Origin: Merluccius polli
Lineage: Eukaryota; Chordata; Actinopteri; Gadiformes; Merlucciidae
DNA: 64,000 nucleotides
Assembly (NCBI GenBank): GCA_030340625.1
Contig: JAOPHQ010000581.1
Location: forward strand, 62,001 to 126,000
Direction: 5' to 3'
Below the pieces are notes generated by a model, which saw nothing but the letters and a program-made list of their open reading frames with translations, did not search any database and was not told where the DNA came from. The position numbers were made by a program, and so were the translations under genes. Positions 10,495 to 20,707 of the stretch are shown piece after piece; positions within the stretch are counted from its first letter, which is position 1; each line of letters starts with the position of its first letter.

Positions 10495-11404
10495 GAAGAA
10501 TCTGAAAGTAGTAGTATAAGCTGAAATAGTAGAAGAATCTGAAAGTAGTAGAAGAAGCTGAAATAGTAGAAGAATCTGAAAGTAGTAGTATAAGCTGAAA
10601 TAGTAGAAGAATCTGAAAGTAGTAGTATAAGCTGAAATAGTAGAAGAATCTGAAAGTAGTAGTAGAAGCTGAAATAGTAGAAGAATCTGAAAGTAGTAGT
10701 ATAAGCTGAAATAGTAGAAGAATCTGAAAGTAGTAGAAGAAGCTGAAATAGTAGAAGAATCTGAAAGTAGTAGTATAAGCTGAAATAGTAGAAGAATCTG
10801 AAAGTAGTAGTAGAAGCTGAAATAGTAGAAGAATCTGAAAGTAGTAGAAGAAGCTGAAATAGTAGAAGAATCTGAAAGTAGTAGTATAAGCTGAAATAGT
10901 AGAAGCTGAAATAGTATAAGCTGAAATAGTAGAAGAATCTGAAAGTAGTAGTAGAAGCTGAAATAGTAGAAGAATCTGAAAGTAGTAGAAGAAGCTGAAA
11001 TAGAAGAAGAATCTGAAAGTAGTATTATAAGCTGAAATAGTAGAAGAATCTGAAAGTAGTAGTAGAAGCTGAAATAGTAGAAGAAGCTGAAAGTAGTAGT
11101 AGAAGCTGAAATAGTAGAAGAAGCTGAAAGTAGTAGTAGAAGCTGAAATAGTAGAAGAAGCTGAAAGTAGTAGTAGAAGCTGAAATAGTAGAAGAAGCTG
11201 AAAGTAGTAGAATAAGCTGAAAGTAGTAGTAGAAGCTGAAATAGTAGAAGAAGCTGAAAGTAGTAGTAGAAGCTGAAATAGTAGAAGAATCTGAAAGTAG
11301 TAGTAGAAGCTGAAATAGTAGAAGAATCTGAAAGTAGCAGGCCTAGTAGAAGCTGAAATAGTAGAAGAATATGAAAGTAGTAGAAGTAGTTGAAATTGTA
11401 GTAG
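10495..11404. repeat. 37-bp tandem array, block 4
   Basis: Same units as block 3 at its left side and the AAGAAGCTGAAAGTAG variant of block 1 at its right side, ending TATGCCTAATAGGCCTACTA. It therefore looks like a recombinant of the two block types. Confidence 0.95.
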
Positions 11405-11607
11405 TAGCTGAATTAGTATGCCTAATAGGCCTACTAATAGCTGAAGTAGAAGTAACTGAAGTAGTAACAACACTGCTGAACGTCCTCAAAAAGCAGCCCA
11501 ATCTGGCAACACTGCTGAACGTCCCCTCGCTCGAGCGTCAACGTGAAGTAAACTGAAAAGGAATCAGTTAAACTGTGAAACTCTTAATAAATATAAATGC
11601 TATCGAA

Positions 11608-12066
11608 ATTCCCCCCCCGGCCCACGGTATGTTACTATTGCGGGCACCCCCCCCCCCGCAGGTCCACGGTGTGTTTGTGTTACTATTGCGGGCACCCCCC
11701 CCCGCAGGTCCGCGGTGTGTTTGTGTTACTATTGCGGGCACCCCCCCCCCCCCCCCCCCCCCCGCAGGTCCGCGGTGTGTTTGTGTTTACTATTGCGGGC
11801 ACCCCCCGCAGGTCCGCGGTGTGTTTGTGTTACTATTGCGGGCACCCCCCGCAGGTCCGCGGTGTGTTTGTGTTACTATTGCGGGCAGCCCCCCCCCCCC
11901 CGGCCGTAGGTCCGCGGTGTGTTTGTGTTTACTATTGCGGGCACCCCCCGCAGGTCCGCGGTGTGTTTGTGTTACTATTGCGGGCAGCCCCCCCCCCCCC
12001 GGCCGTAGGTCCGCGGTGTGTTTGTGTTTACTATTGCGCGCACCCCCCCCCCCCCCCCCCCGTAGG
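11608..12066. repeat. Poly-C minisatellite, block 4
   Basis: About nine units, with both GCAGGTCCGCGG and GCCGTAGGTCCGCGG variants in alternation, including a duplicated pair of units at about 11880-12010. Confidence 0.9.
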
Positions 12067-12894
12067 TCCACGGTTCAAGCGTCACGCCATGACGCCATGA
12101 CGCTCGAACGTGAAGTCGTTTTACGGCAGCGGAAGATTTACGACAGCCAGCATACAGACAGTGAGCAACGGACTTCACATGATATTATTCACAACTCGGA
12201 TTAATTTAATGAAACCCATTGATTCTTTTGATCGGTGGACCCCTTTTGATTGGATATTATGGGATATACAAGTCTGTACATTTTTTGAACGAAGGTAAAC
12301 GATTGAGAATTGATTTAGTTAGGCCAGAGATCAATGTGTAATCGATGTGTAAACTGTGATTCTGAATAAATATAAATGCTATCGAAATTTAGTTTGGATA
12401 TCGTTATTATTGAATATACAAATCTGTAGATTAGTGACATTTTTTGAATGAAGGTTAGCGGTTGAAATGTGAATGAATTAGTTACGTGTTAAACAGTGGA
12501 AGGTCCGCCGGTTACAATGGGACGAACGGTAGAATATGACGATTTGAAACTAAAACTGCGATACAGAAAAAAGTATAACAGCTATCGAAATTTCGTGAAC
12601 ACGGCTAGATAGATACAAATCTCTAGATTTGTTTAATTGTTTGAACGATGGGAAACGGTTGAAATTTGAAATAGTTACGACGTAAAGCACGGAAGTAAAC
12701 AGTGGAAGGTCCGCCGGTTACAATGGGACGAACGGTAGAATATGACGATTTGAAACTAAAACTGCGATACAGAAAAAAGTGTAACAGCTATCGAAATTTC
12801 GTGAACACGGCTAGATAGATACAAATCTCTAGATTTGTTTAATTGTTTGAACGATGGGAAAAGGTTGAAATTTGAATTAGTTACGACGTAAAGA
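12067..12894. repeat. Conserved spacer module of Harbinger-A (copy 3) with internal duplication
   Basis: Third copy of the spacer, again with the 200-bp tandem duplication. ORF copies start at 12517 (intact, 31 codons) and 12723 (one Tyr-to-Cys change). Confidence 0.8.
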
Positions 12895-13149
12895 ATGTGA
12901 AGAATTAAGAGGCTGGGCGGACGGCAAAGCCGTCCGCCCATTGATTTGTATTGGAAAAATAAAGGTGGAAAAAGTAGAATAATTTGAAAAGTTGAATTAA
13001 TATGAAAAAGGTGAATAGATAGCCATCATGTCGTAATAAATATGAACATTTTGATATTTGAATGGTTTCTGTAGCTGAAAATATGAAGAAGGAGAAGAGT
13101 GCCAAAAAACGGGCGGAAGAAGAATAAAAATAAAAATAAAAATAAAAAT
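12895..13149. repeat. Module head (last copy), without array
   Basis: AGGCTGGGCGGACGGCAAAGCCGTCCGCCCA forms a perfect hairpin stem (GGGCGGACGGC/GCCGTCCGCCC). The head ends in AATAAAAATAAAAATA and leads into the palindromic array instead of a 37-bp array. Confidence 0.75.
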
Positions 13150-13748
13150 AATAAAGATTCAGATATCTAGAGTGTGAATGCTCCAGCATTCACACTAATA
13201 AAGATTCAGATATCTAGAGTGTGAATGCTCCAGCATTCACACTAATGAAGATTCAGATATCTAGAGTGTGAATGCTCCAGCATTCACACTAATAAAAATA
13301 AAAATAATAAAGATTCAGATATCTAGAGTGTGAATGCTCCAGCATTCACACTAATAATAAAGATTCAGATATCTAGAGTGTGAATGCTCCAGCATTCACA
13401 CTAATAATAAAGATTCAGATATCTAGAGTGTGAATGCTCCAGCATTCACACTAATAATAAAGATTCAGATATCTAGAGTGTGAATGCTCCAGCATTCACA
13501 CTAATAATAAAGATTCAGATATCTAGAGTGTGAATGCTCCAGCATTCACACTAATAAAGATTCAGATATCTAGAGTGTGAATGCTCCAGCATTCACACTA
13601 ATAATAAAGATTCAGATATCTAGAGTGTGAATGCTCCAGCATTCACACTAATAATAAAGATTCAGATATCTAGAGTGTGAATGCTCCAGCATTCACACTA
13701 ATAAAGATTCAGATATCTAGAGTGTGAATGCTCCAGCATTCACACTAA
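13150..13748. repeat. Array of 12 palindromic units (about 50 bp each)
   Basis: Each unit reads AATAAAGATTCAGATATCTA, then AGTGTGAATGCT-CC-AGCATTCACACT. The second part is a perfect 12-bp inverted repeat with a 2-bp loop; GATATC adds a small palindrome. I count 12 units, with spacers differing only by AATA insertions, so the array is young and very homogeneous. The half-palindrome GTGTGAATGCT also occurs once in every module head. Confidence 0.95.
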
Positions 13749-14519
13749 GTAATTGGACGTACATCATACCGTAACTTTTTAAACTAACGCTAACCTGTTC
13801 AGAGTTTATTAGCCTTACGTTATTGGCAACACAGCAGACTTAGGAAAATAGGCGACATGTGTACAGACTGCTGCAGTACTTTGGAAACGTTACACGGTAC
13901 GAGTATTAACTATACAGTTCATTCAGAAGTGTCGGGATGCTATAGTGATGCTGGGGATGATATCATGCGTTTGTGTACATAATCAAAGATATACTCATAC
14001 ACCTTCTCTTCTACTTTCAGAGTCCACTCAGCCATGGACCGTTCAAGGTTTTCAAGTTATTGGATTCTGAATAAAGTGCTTGAAATTGTAATTGCATTAC
14101 TTTCATGGTATATAGCTTGGTCAGTGACACAACTAAACAGTTTTTCATCCTAATTTGTCTCCCTTATATAGAAGGCTCTCACTAAACATAATTATGGTCA
14201 TTTATAGCAAAATAGCGTCTGTTTTGATTAAGTAAAATAATCAGTTTGTACACAAACACTGAATTACATTGCTGCAGGTTTTAAAATCACATTCTAGCCA
14301 TTTCCAAACATTTTAAAAGTGCATTTTTAAGCTTCTGACTGAAGTCAAATGTGTCTTCATTTAATCAGAAGCATGAAAATATACCTTGAAAATGCTTGGA
14401 AAGTGCTTCAATGTGCAGCATGATATAAACTGTGACACTGAAAAAATGCAAGTGCCTACATGTCATAGTTTATCCAGTGTTGGGGAGCCAGCTGACGAGC
14501 CACTCAACCTCTCGTCTTA
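13749..14519. other. Non-repetitive part of Harbinger-A
   Basis: AT-rich sequence. A possible splice acceptor (CTACTTTCAG) lies near 14020 and AATAAA near 14070, but no reading frame is recognisable. Confidence 0.4.
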
Positions 14520-14787
14520 ATGTGTGTTCCTCACACCTGTGGAGGCTCAGAGGGTGAACCTTCAACCAGCACCAGCATTGCTCCACCCGATCCACCACAA
14601 GAGGTTCGTGGGCCAGAGTGTCGGAGACGGAGGAGGCATGCCGGTGATGAGGACGCTTATCAAAAGCTCCTCAAAATGGAGACCCGAGAGGGCAGTCAAA
14701 CAAATTGAACAGGCCAATGAACTAATAAAGCTGACGCAAAGAAACAGAACTGAAAATAAAGCTGTTAGAAAAGCAGCTCACTTCTGA
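14520..14787 (+). pseudogene. C-terminal remnant of a Harbinger-A protein (Myb/SANT-like?)
   Basis: One frame reads GDEDAYQKLLKMETR and another continues as AVKQIEQANELIKLTQ to KAAHF followed by TGA (14785-14787). Together they suggest a single protein tail with a frameshift near 14690. The Lys/Glu/Gln-rich helical tail resembles the C-termini of the Myb-like proteins that accompany Harbinger transposases, but no SANT domain is visible. An AATAAA-like signal and AT-rich DNA follow. It may equally be an unrelated coding fragment. Confidence 0.35.
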
Positions 14788-15431
14788 CCTCTGAGTGGGT
14801 TAGGTCCTGTTTTAGTTAGTGGACACATTATTTGAAATGTCGGTTTTGTTGGAATTAAAGTTTGTTTGGACCCCGCATTCCTGTTGTCTTTCTCTGATGT
14901 TTTGGTACATGCAAGTTACAATGTTTGAAACTAGAATTTGAGAAATAGGTCTGTAATTAATTGTTACTCTTATTTACAGCAGTTTCAGAAAGTGAGGTAA
15001 AATATTTTACTATACTTTACATTTCTTACAATTAGGCTGCTTTATTATTTTTAAATATACATTTTTTTTAATATTTATTTGTTAAAAGTAAAACACTAAC
15101 ACTTTAGATTAGTGTAATGAACATCTTGAGTAACAATATCTAGGAGAAGTGGAGCTGAGACTTAATCTAAATGATTTAATCCAAGTGAAATCCACCTCTG
15201 AGGTGGGATCCAAATGATCCTGACATTTTGGTATCAAGTTGATCCAGAGATCTGCCTTAACTTTTGAAATACCCAAATCCAGCCTTTAATCTGGATTCAG
15301 GGGAGGATTGGATTACCAAAGCAGAATCCTGATCTTCAGGATCAGGATTATCTGGATCTGTGTTGAAATACCCAGTTTTCAGATCAGATCTAGATTTAAT
15401 CCAATCCGAACAGGATAATCCTGTCAATCCC
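14788..15431. other. Right subterminal region of Harbinger-A
   Basis: AT-rich, then a stretch with repeated GATCC/GGATC/AATCC motifs (15160-15431) that mirrors 1685-1830 at the other end. Such subterminal repeats are plausible binding sites for an element-encoded protein. No gene seen. Confidence 0.5.
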
Positions 15432-15451
15432 TTTTGAAATACTGGGCCCAG

Positions 15452-16718
15452 GAGAAGATGGGGCGGAGTCAGGGGGAAAGGCGGAGGATATGAGCTGGGA
15501 GAGCGTGAGTGGGTTGACTGCCTTGATGTTGCGGTAGGAGATGGAGCGTTTTTTGGGATTATGAGGCGAGGGGAGGGGGGCAGAGAAGAGGATGCAGAGA
15601 TGATCAGATAGTGGGAAGGGGAGAGGATGGGGGTTGTATATGGGTAGGAAGGAGGAACAGACTAAGTCGAGGGTGTGGCCTTTGGTGTGGGTGGGGAAGT
15701 TGATGTGTTGGGTTAGATGAAAACAGTCCAGGAGAGAGAGGAAATCAGAAGTCAGTGGGGCAGTGGGCTGATCGATGTGGATGTTGAAGTCACCGGTGAG
15801 TAGGAGGCGGGAGGAGAGAGAGGATGCAATGGTGAGAAGTTCCGAGAGTTCTGAGAGAAAAGAGGGGTGTGGCTTTGGGGGACGGTAAATGAGAACAGAG
15901 GTAATAGAGTTGGGGAGGGAGAAGGCGAGGTATTCGAAGGATGAGATAGATGGGAGGTTGAGATTCAATTCAGTGATGGGTAGAGATAGTTTATGGAGAG
16001 CGGCAACACCTCCCCCTCGCCCGGAGAGGCGGGGTTTGGCGATGTAGCTGTAGTTGGAGGGCGTGGCTTGATTGAGAGCGTAGAAGTCCAGGGGCTGTTG
16101 CCATGTTTCACAGAGGAGGAGTAGGTCAGTGTTATTGTCCAGTAGCAGCTCAGATATGATGGGTGATTTGTTGGAGAGGGAGCGACAATTTAGCAGTGCG
16201 AGGGAGATGGATGGGGGAGCAGGAGGGAGGGGGCGGAGGTTGTTGGGGTTGGCAGTGTGGGAGGTGGGGGTGAGGGGGGGTCGAGAAGCAGACCAGAGTG
16301 AGGGGATGGGTGAGCCCTCAGGGGAGCGTCGGTTGGGGGAGAGACCGGAGCCACGGTGGATGTAGGGGCGGCGGCGGAGGATCCCAGCTTTGGAGGCTGC
16401 GGTAGCAGCAGCAGGAGGAAGACGGTGGTTATTGTTGAGACGATGAAGTTCAGCTGCAGTGTAGTTGAGTGTGGGGGATGTTGGTGGAGTAGGAGCCTGG
16501 AGTAGTGGGAGTGATGGTCTGCAGAGGAGATGAAATGTAAGAGCAGCTGAGAGTAGTCCGGGTAGTATGCTGGCAGAGGCTAGGAGCTGTTTGGCTAAAA
16601 GCTGGTGGGCAGTGAGATGTGTGGAAGCAGCAATGGACCGGGTGGCGACGTTGGTGAGGTGGGTGGTATGGGCTTCCCCAGACCGGACCCGGGCAGCCGT
16701 AAAACCCCGCTGTTCCAT
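15452..16718 (-). CDS. L2-type LINE 5' half: endonuclease domain
   Basis: This is the N-terminal half of the same LINE protein as at 1-1664. An APE-type endonuclease that nicks target DNA is visible in order: LLNCRSLSNKSP (metal-binding Asn region), LLLCETW, GRGGGVA, LTGDFNIHID, LDLVCSSF and PLSDHLCI. About 150 residues rich in Pro, Ser and Leu precede it. The Met complementary to 16716-16718 is the likely start. Removing the insertion and one CAG copy joins codons for SSP at 15452 with DDYATML at 1664 in the same frame, so both halves were one ORF before the Harbinger arrived. Tightly bordering GC-rich sequence up to about 17190 is probably its 5' UTR. Confidence 0.85.
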
Positions 16719-17190
16719 GTCGACAGCTAGGCCACGGCCGACGAGCTAGCGGGGAGTGGAGGCTCCCCCGAGAACGCCGGCCGGTTAACCAAACATCGGG
16801 GCTGGTGTTGTTGGTGCGGGACGCAGCGGGTCAGTCCGGGTTGACGCAATCACCACCACAGACACACAAGCGCACTCACCCGGGTCCGGAGCAAGCGGTA
16901 ATCAAGGCCGGGAGACGGATAAGTCCAATGTGGTGAGGTAAGCTAGCTGTTAGCTAGCCGGCTAACGTAGCTAATAGTCCGTGCAGCGAGAGCAGATGAA
17001 TGGGGTGGAGCGGTGCAAAAGCATGAATGAAGTGGAGACGCACGGAATCGAGAAAACAACAGAAAGACGAGGACACTGGGAACGGAAAATAAAACGGAAA
17101 AATAAAATAAACGGTGGACACGGTCCGGGACAGAAGCGGCAGTCAACAGACCAGACGCCGGCGTTGCTCTGACCCGGAAGGAAACGCGCA
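16719..17190 (-). other. Probable 5' UTR/promoter region of the split L2 LINE
   Basis: GC-rich sequence upstream (minus strand) of the LINE start codon, with no convincing ORF. Short ORFs on both strands look accidental. The upstream limit near 17190 is an estimate based on the change to sequence resembling a DNA-transposon end. Confidence 0.4.
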
Positions 17191-17269
17191 TGCGCACACG
17201 AACAACAACAAGGGGGAGGGAGTACAGGGAGTTGTTTCATTTCGCTTCTTGTTCTAATTCTATGATAAA

Positions 17270-17361
17270 TGGGAATTAAGGGCGCCACTAGTGGGCGCCC
17301 CCAACACATTTTGGCGCCCTAGGCGATCGCCTAGGTCGCCTATGGCAATCGCCGGGCCTGG
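17270..17361. mobile_element. Terminal remnant of a hAT-like element
   Basis: GGCGCCCTAGGCGATCGCC and ...CGCCGGGCCTG look like the right end of a non-autonomous hAT (ends in CAGGCCCGG when reversed). The other end and TSD were not found, so assignment is weak. Confidence 0.35.
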
Positions 17362-17367
17362 CTTAAG

Positions 17368-18052
17368 CCAGGTAAAGACAACACAGCATGTGGTTCATAT
17401 CGACCCATCTCCCTCCTAAACTGTGACGTGAAGATCTTGGCCAAGGCCCTTGCCTTACGCTTAGAAGCCACAATGCATGACGTGATCTCTGCTGACCAGA
17501 CTGGTTTTATTTTGGGGCGTCATTAATTTATAAATATCCGCCAGCTATTAAATATTATTCACTCTCCTGCTCCCAGTGCGGTCCCCGAGGTGGTTATCGC
17601 GCTTGATGCAGAGAAAGCCTTTGATAGGGTAGAATGGGGATATTTATTTACATGTTTGAAGAAATTTGGTTATGGTCCTAAGTTAATTTCATGGATTAAA
17701 CTCTTATATACCTCACCCAAATCCTCAGTAATTACAAATGGTAAGCGCTCGCAGTATTTTCAGCTGTCAAGAGGCACCCGTCAGGGCTGCCCTATCAGCC
17801 CACTGCTATTTGCCCTGGCCATAGAGCCCTTGTCCATTACACTCAAATCATTACCCTCGTTAAGTGGAATCCATAGGGGCGGGGGGGAGCATAGAGTATC
17901 TCTGTACGCAGATGATTTATTAATGTATGTATCGGACCCTGTTTCAAGTGCGCCCCATGTGATCCATGCTTTGAGGTGCTTTCTCTGGGTACAAACTGAA
18001 TTTTAGTCAAAGTGAATGTTACCCTGTTAATGACCTGGCTCTTCAAATACAA
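17368..18052 (+). pseudogene. L1/Tx1-type LINE reverse transcriptase fragment
   Basis: Reading on the plus strand gives YRPISLLNCDVKILAKALA, ISADQTGFILGRH, a stop (TAA 17524-17526), then VIALDAEKAFDRVEWGYL, GTRQGCPISPLLFALAIEPL and the catalytic YADDLLMYV. These motifs, including ADQTGFI and DAEKAFDRV, are those of L1-group elements such as Tx1. The fragment lacks the endonuclease and C-terminus, has a second break near 17975 and ends where a hAT inserted (18158). It is an old, dead 5'-truncated copy. Confidence 0.85.
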
Positions 18053-18934
18053 GTTACCAGTTAATGCTTTTGAACAACTTATACAAATACAATTTGCCCC
18101 CGGAAAGTAACGTGATTTTTAATGATACATTCGATGTCCTCCTAAGAGAGTAGATATTAGAGTTGAGCCGGTTACTCGGCTGAAACGAGTATCCGGTACG
18201 GATAAAGCACTTTTGCCGAGTACGAGTATTATACGAGTAATACGAGTCAATATCTGTGCTCGGATTGAATGAAAATCCTCATTGGGTAGCTGACTGTGTC
18301 AGCGTTCTGTGATAGGCTACAGCGCCCCTCCCCTACACAATGCAGATGTGTTGTTGTGTCCCGCTCTGATCACTCACACACACAGAACAGCTCTCTGTCT
18401 CTCCCTCAGTCACTCAGGTTCGCGGGTCGTTTTCCGTTAATGTTTAGGGTTTCTTCAGCTTCAGGTTTGTTATTACTTAGGTTGGTACTTACTTATGAAC
18501 CAGTAGAGTTCTGGTAAACCTGGGTTCGTTCAGACGTGGTGCCGACTCGCGTTGCGTCTCTGCCTGTCGGAGATTTTTTTTTCTTTTTCTTTTTTTAACC
18601 GTCATCTGGCTGCCTGGCTCTAACCAGTTTTTTTTTACTTCACGCACGGTGTCCGACACTTTCTTGCTGTATTTCGTGAAAAAATAAAGCTAGTAGTGGT
18701 ATAAATATTGGAAATCAAGCTATACGCACACACACATTTGAAATATTTATTCATGCCCACATAAAGAAAAGTACAAGGGTTCTTGCACAAGGGACATAAA
18801 TACTGCCAGTGCAGTTGACAGTAGGAGTTGGTCAGTTACACAGTGCCTGGCGGCTGAACACAGTAACATATATATGATGTATACATACAGGTATATACTG
18901 TATATACACAGGTCAGATAGAAAGCAGACATCCT

Positions 18935-19447
18935 TCAAGGATATAGAAAACATCGCCTTCTCCAGACTGAGCGGCTTCCAATAATAGCCGAAACTGAGCA
19001 GTACCTGGCTAACTGTTTAGCTCTTCTTTTGGAGAGGCCGGCCATCTGAAGGCCCCTCACAACCAGCTTGTGCACATTCCCCAGACTACCAAATATAAAA
19101 ATTAGAAGATTACATTTGTAGCTTAACTGAGAGATGGTCTGCTTCAGCTGCTGATATTTCAGCACTTTGGTTAGAAAGGCCTCCTCTAGGCTGTAATCAA
19201 AGGTACAGCCGACCTCCAGAATGAACACCTCTCTGTGATTTTCATTAACAACAACAACATCAGGAGTGTTAGCTGTTATATTAGAGAACACTGAAACATT
19301 ATTACACCGGCTGAACATGCTCGGCTTTACAGTAGAATGTTTATACAGCATGATGGTGGACCTGAATATAGATAAGATATCTGCTGATATCAAATCCACA
19401 ATTCTGTCATGCCTACATGTAGAGCCCCCTGTAAACATGGCAACCAT
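18935..19447 (-). pseudogene. R2-like LINE: restriction-like endonuclease
   Basis: The C-terminal domain that would nick the target. I see CRHDRIVDLI (the conserved basic K/RHN-like block), TPDVVVVNENHREVFILEVG (the PD...E core of the PD-(D/E)XK fold) and CTFDYSLEEAFLTKVLKYQ, then a C-terminal helix. The frame is intact to its stop at 18935 but is separated from the zinc-knuckle region by a stop/frameshift around 19440. Confidence 0.8.
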
Positions 19448-20703
19448 TTAAGATGTGAGACATGGTTTCAGCTATTTGTTCACTGCCATGATGTATACAG
19501 TAAGGAGCATGACTGCCTGGAAACCAGATGGAGAGGTTCAGCTTAGTTGGTAGGACCTGCAGTCTCGCTTGTATAGCAAATGTGACAATGTTCTCATCCA
19601 GAGCAGCATTTTTGAACACAGTATGTGAGACAGAGTGGTCTGCAGCTGGGAGACACGCAGTCTTCCCTTGAAGTTTCAGCTCAGTCCATTGCTGCCGCCG
19701 CCTTCGTTGTTGTGCTTCTAAGAGGTGACCTCGAGCATTTCTCAATGGGAGTAGATGTTGTGTCCCACAGACATTCACAGTTGCGCCGACAGAGATGTTG
19801 GAGTCAGATATAACCTCCTCTGAGACCTTCACGGCCTCAGAGTCAGACCCCATCCACTCCAGGGTAACACCAGCCCAGCAGCAAAGATCGTTCAAATCGG
19901 GCCAGTCTGACCACACACCGAAGCCAGGAGAGCGGCTGTCCAGTTTTCCACTGGGTTTCCTCTTAAAGCCCAGGAAATTAGGCTCCGCCCCACGTGCCAG
20001 GGGGACCTTGCGTCTTTTTAGGTCCAAAAACAGAGAAGCTCGGGCGAGCTCCCTGACATATTTGTCATCACTATTAAGCATATTTACGAGGTGGGAAAGC
20101 CTCGTAGCGATATATGTCCACTCAAAGTCAGGAACACCTAGACCACCCTCACTCTTATTATGAAATATGATGTTGCGTGTTGTATGTGTATTTAGGCCAG
20201 TCCATTGCCTCACAAAATATACAGTTTTATCCGTCAAATCACGTAGTGATTTTCGTGGAACATGTACATTAAGCGAGAAGATGTTGTACCTTGGCCAGTG
20301 CAATTGCTCTAACTGCCTCCAGCTTCATGATGAGCGGCAGCGGTGATACATTTATAAACTCAAGTCTGCTATAATATTCAGATATAATTTCGTCGACCTG
20401 GTCCTTCCACTCGCCTGCCACATTAAATTTATGACCCAAATATGTATATGTTTCATGACGTGAGGAAACTCTGAGTGGCTTATTACAGATAGTGAACACA
20501 GGTATTGTATCTGTCTTAGAGTGATACCATCGGTTCCCCCCACTCCGCCTTTCATAGAAAACTGCACATTTCGAGTCTTTAACCTCCAATCCTGACCACT
20601 CCAGAAAGGAGTCTGTTCTGGAGAGCATGTTGTTAATTACAGCCTCATGACGAGAGGCAATCTGTACATCGTCCGCATACCCCTGGACAGGGTTAGGGGA
20701 AAT
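19413..20703 (-). pseudogene. R2-like LINE: YADD box, RT thumb and zinc knuckle
   Basis: After a frameshift near 20705 the catalytic GYADDVQIASRHEAVINN is read, followed by FLEWSGLEVKDSKC and YLGHKFNVAGEW. A second shift near 20285 leads to a frame with VPRKSLRDLTDKTV, GGLGVPDFEW and, towards its end, YCIHHGSEQIAETMSHILNGC, a CCHC-like knuckle found between RT and endonuclease in R2-type proteins. At least two frameshifts separate these parts. Confidence 0.75.
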
Positions 20704-20707
20704 AACA

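Larger units (their letters stand above)
1668..15448. mobile_element. PIF/Harbinger-type DNA transposon (Harbinger-A), 13.8 kb, inserted in the L2 LINE
   Basis: The ends are a perfect 17-bp inverted repeat, GGCCCAGTATTTCAAAA at 1668-1684 and its complement at 15432-15448. They are flanked by a 3-bp target duplication CAG at 1665-1667 and 15449-15451. A CWG or TWA 3-bp duplication and G-rich ends are the known signature of PIF/Harbinger. Subterminal GGATCC/AATCC-like motifs occur on both sides. No DDE transposase is visible. Candidate gene remnants lie near each end (1864-1919 and 14520-14787). Most of the length is satellite-like sequence: 37-bp arrays, poly-C minisatellites, spacer modules and a palindromic array, plus a nested L2 LINE. 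Family is inferred from termini only. Confidence 0.8.

Noticed and set aside
11575..12204. Proline/cysteine-rich ORFs across poly-C minisatellites (also 5199-5581, 7144-7561)
   Set aside because: Repeat units read in all three frames give the same low-complexity peptides; C-run length differences shift frames freely.
13150..13748. CRISPR-like array
   Set aside because: The units are contiguous with only AATA-type spacers and no unique spacer sequences; the context is a fish transposon.
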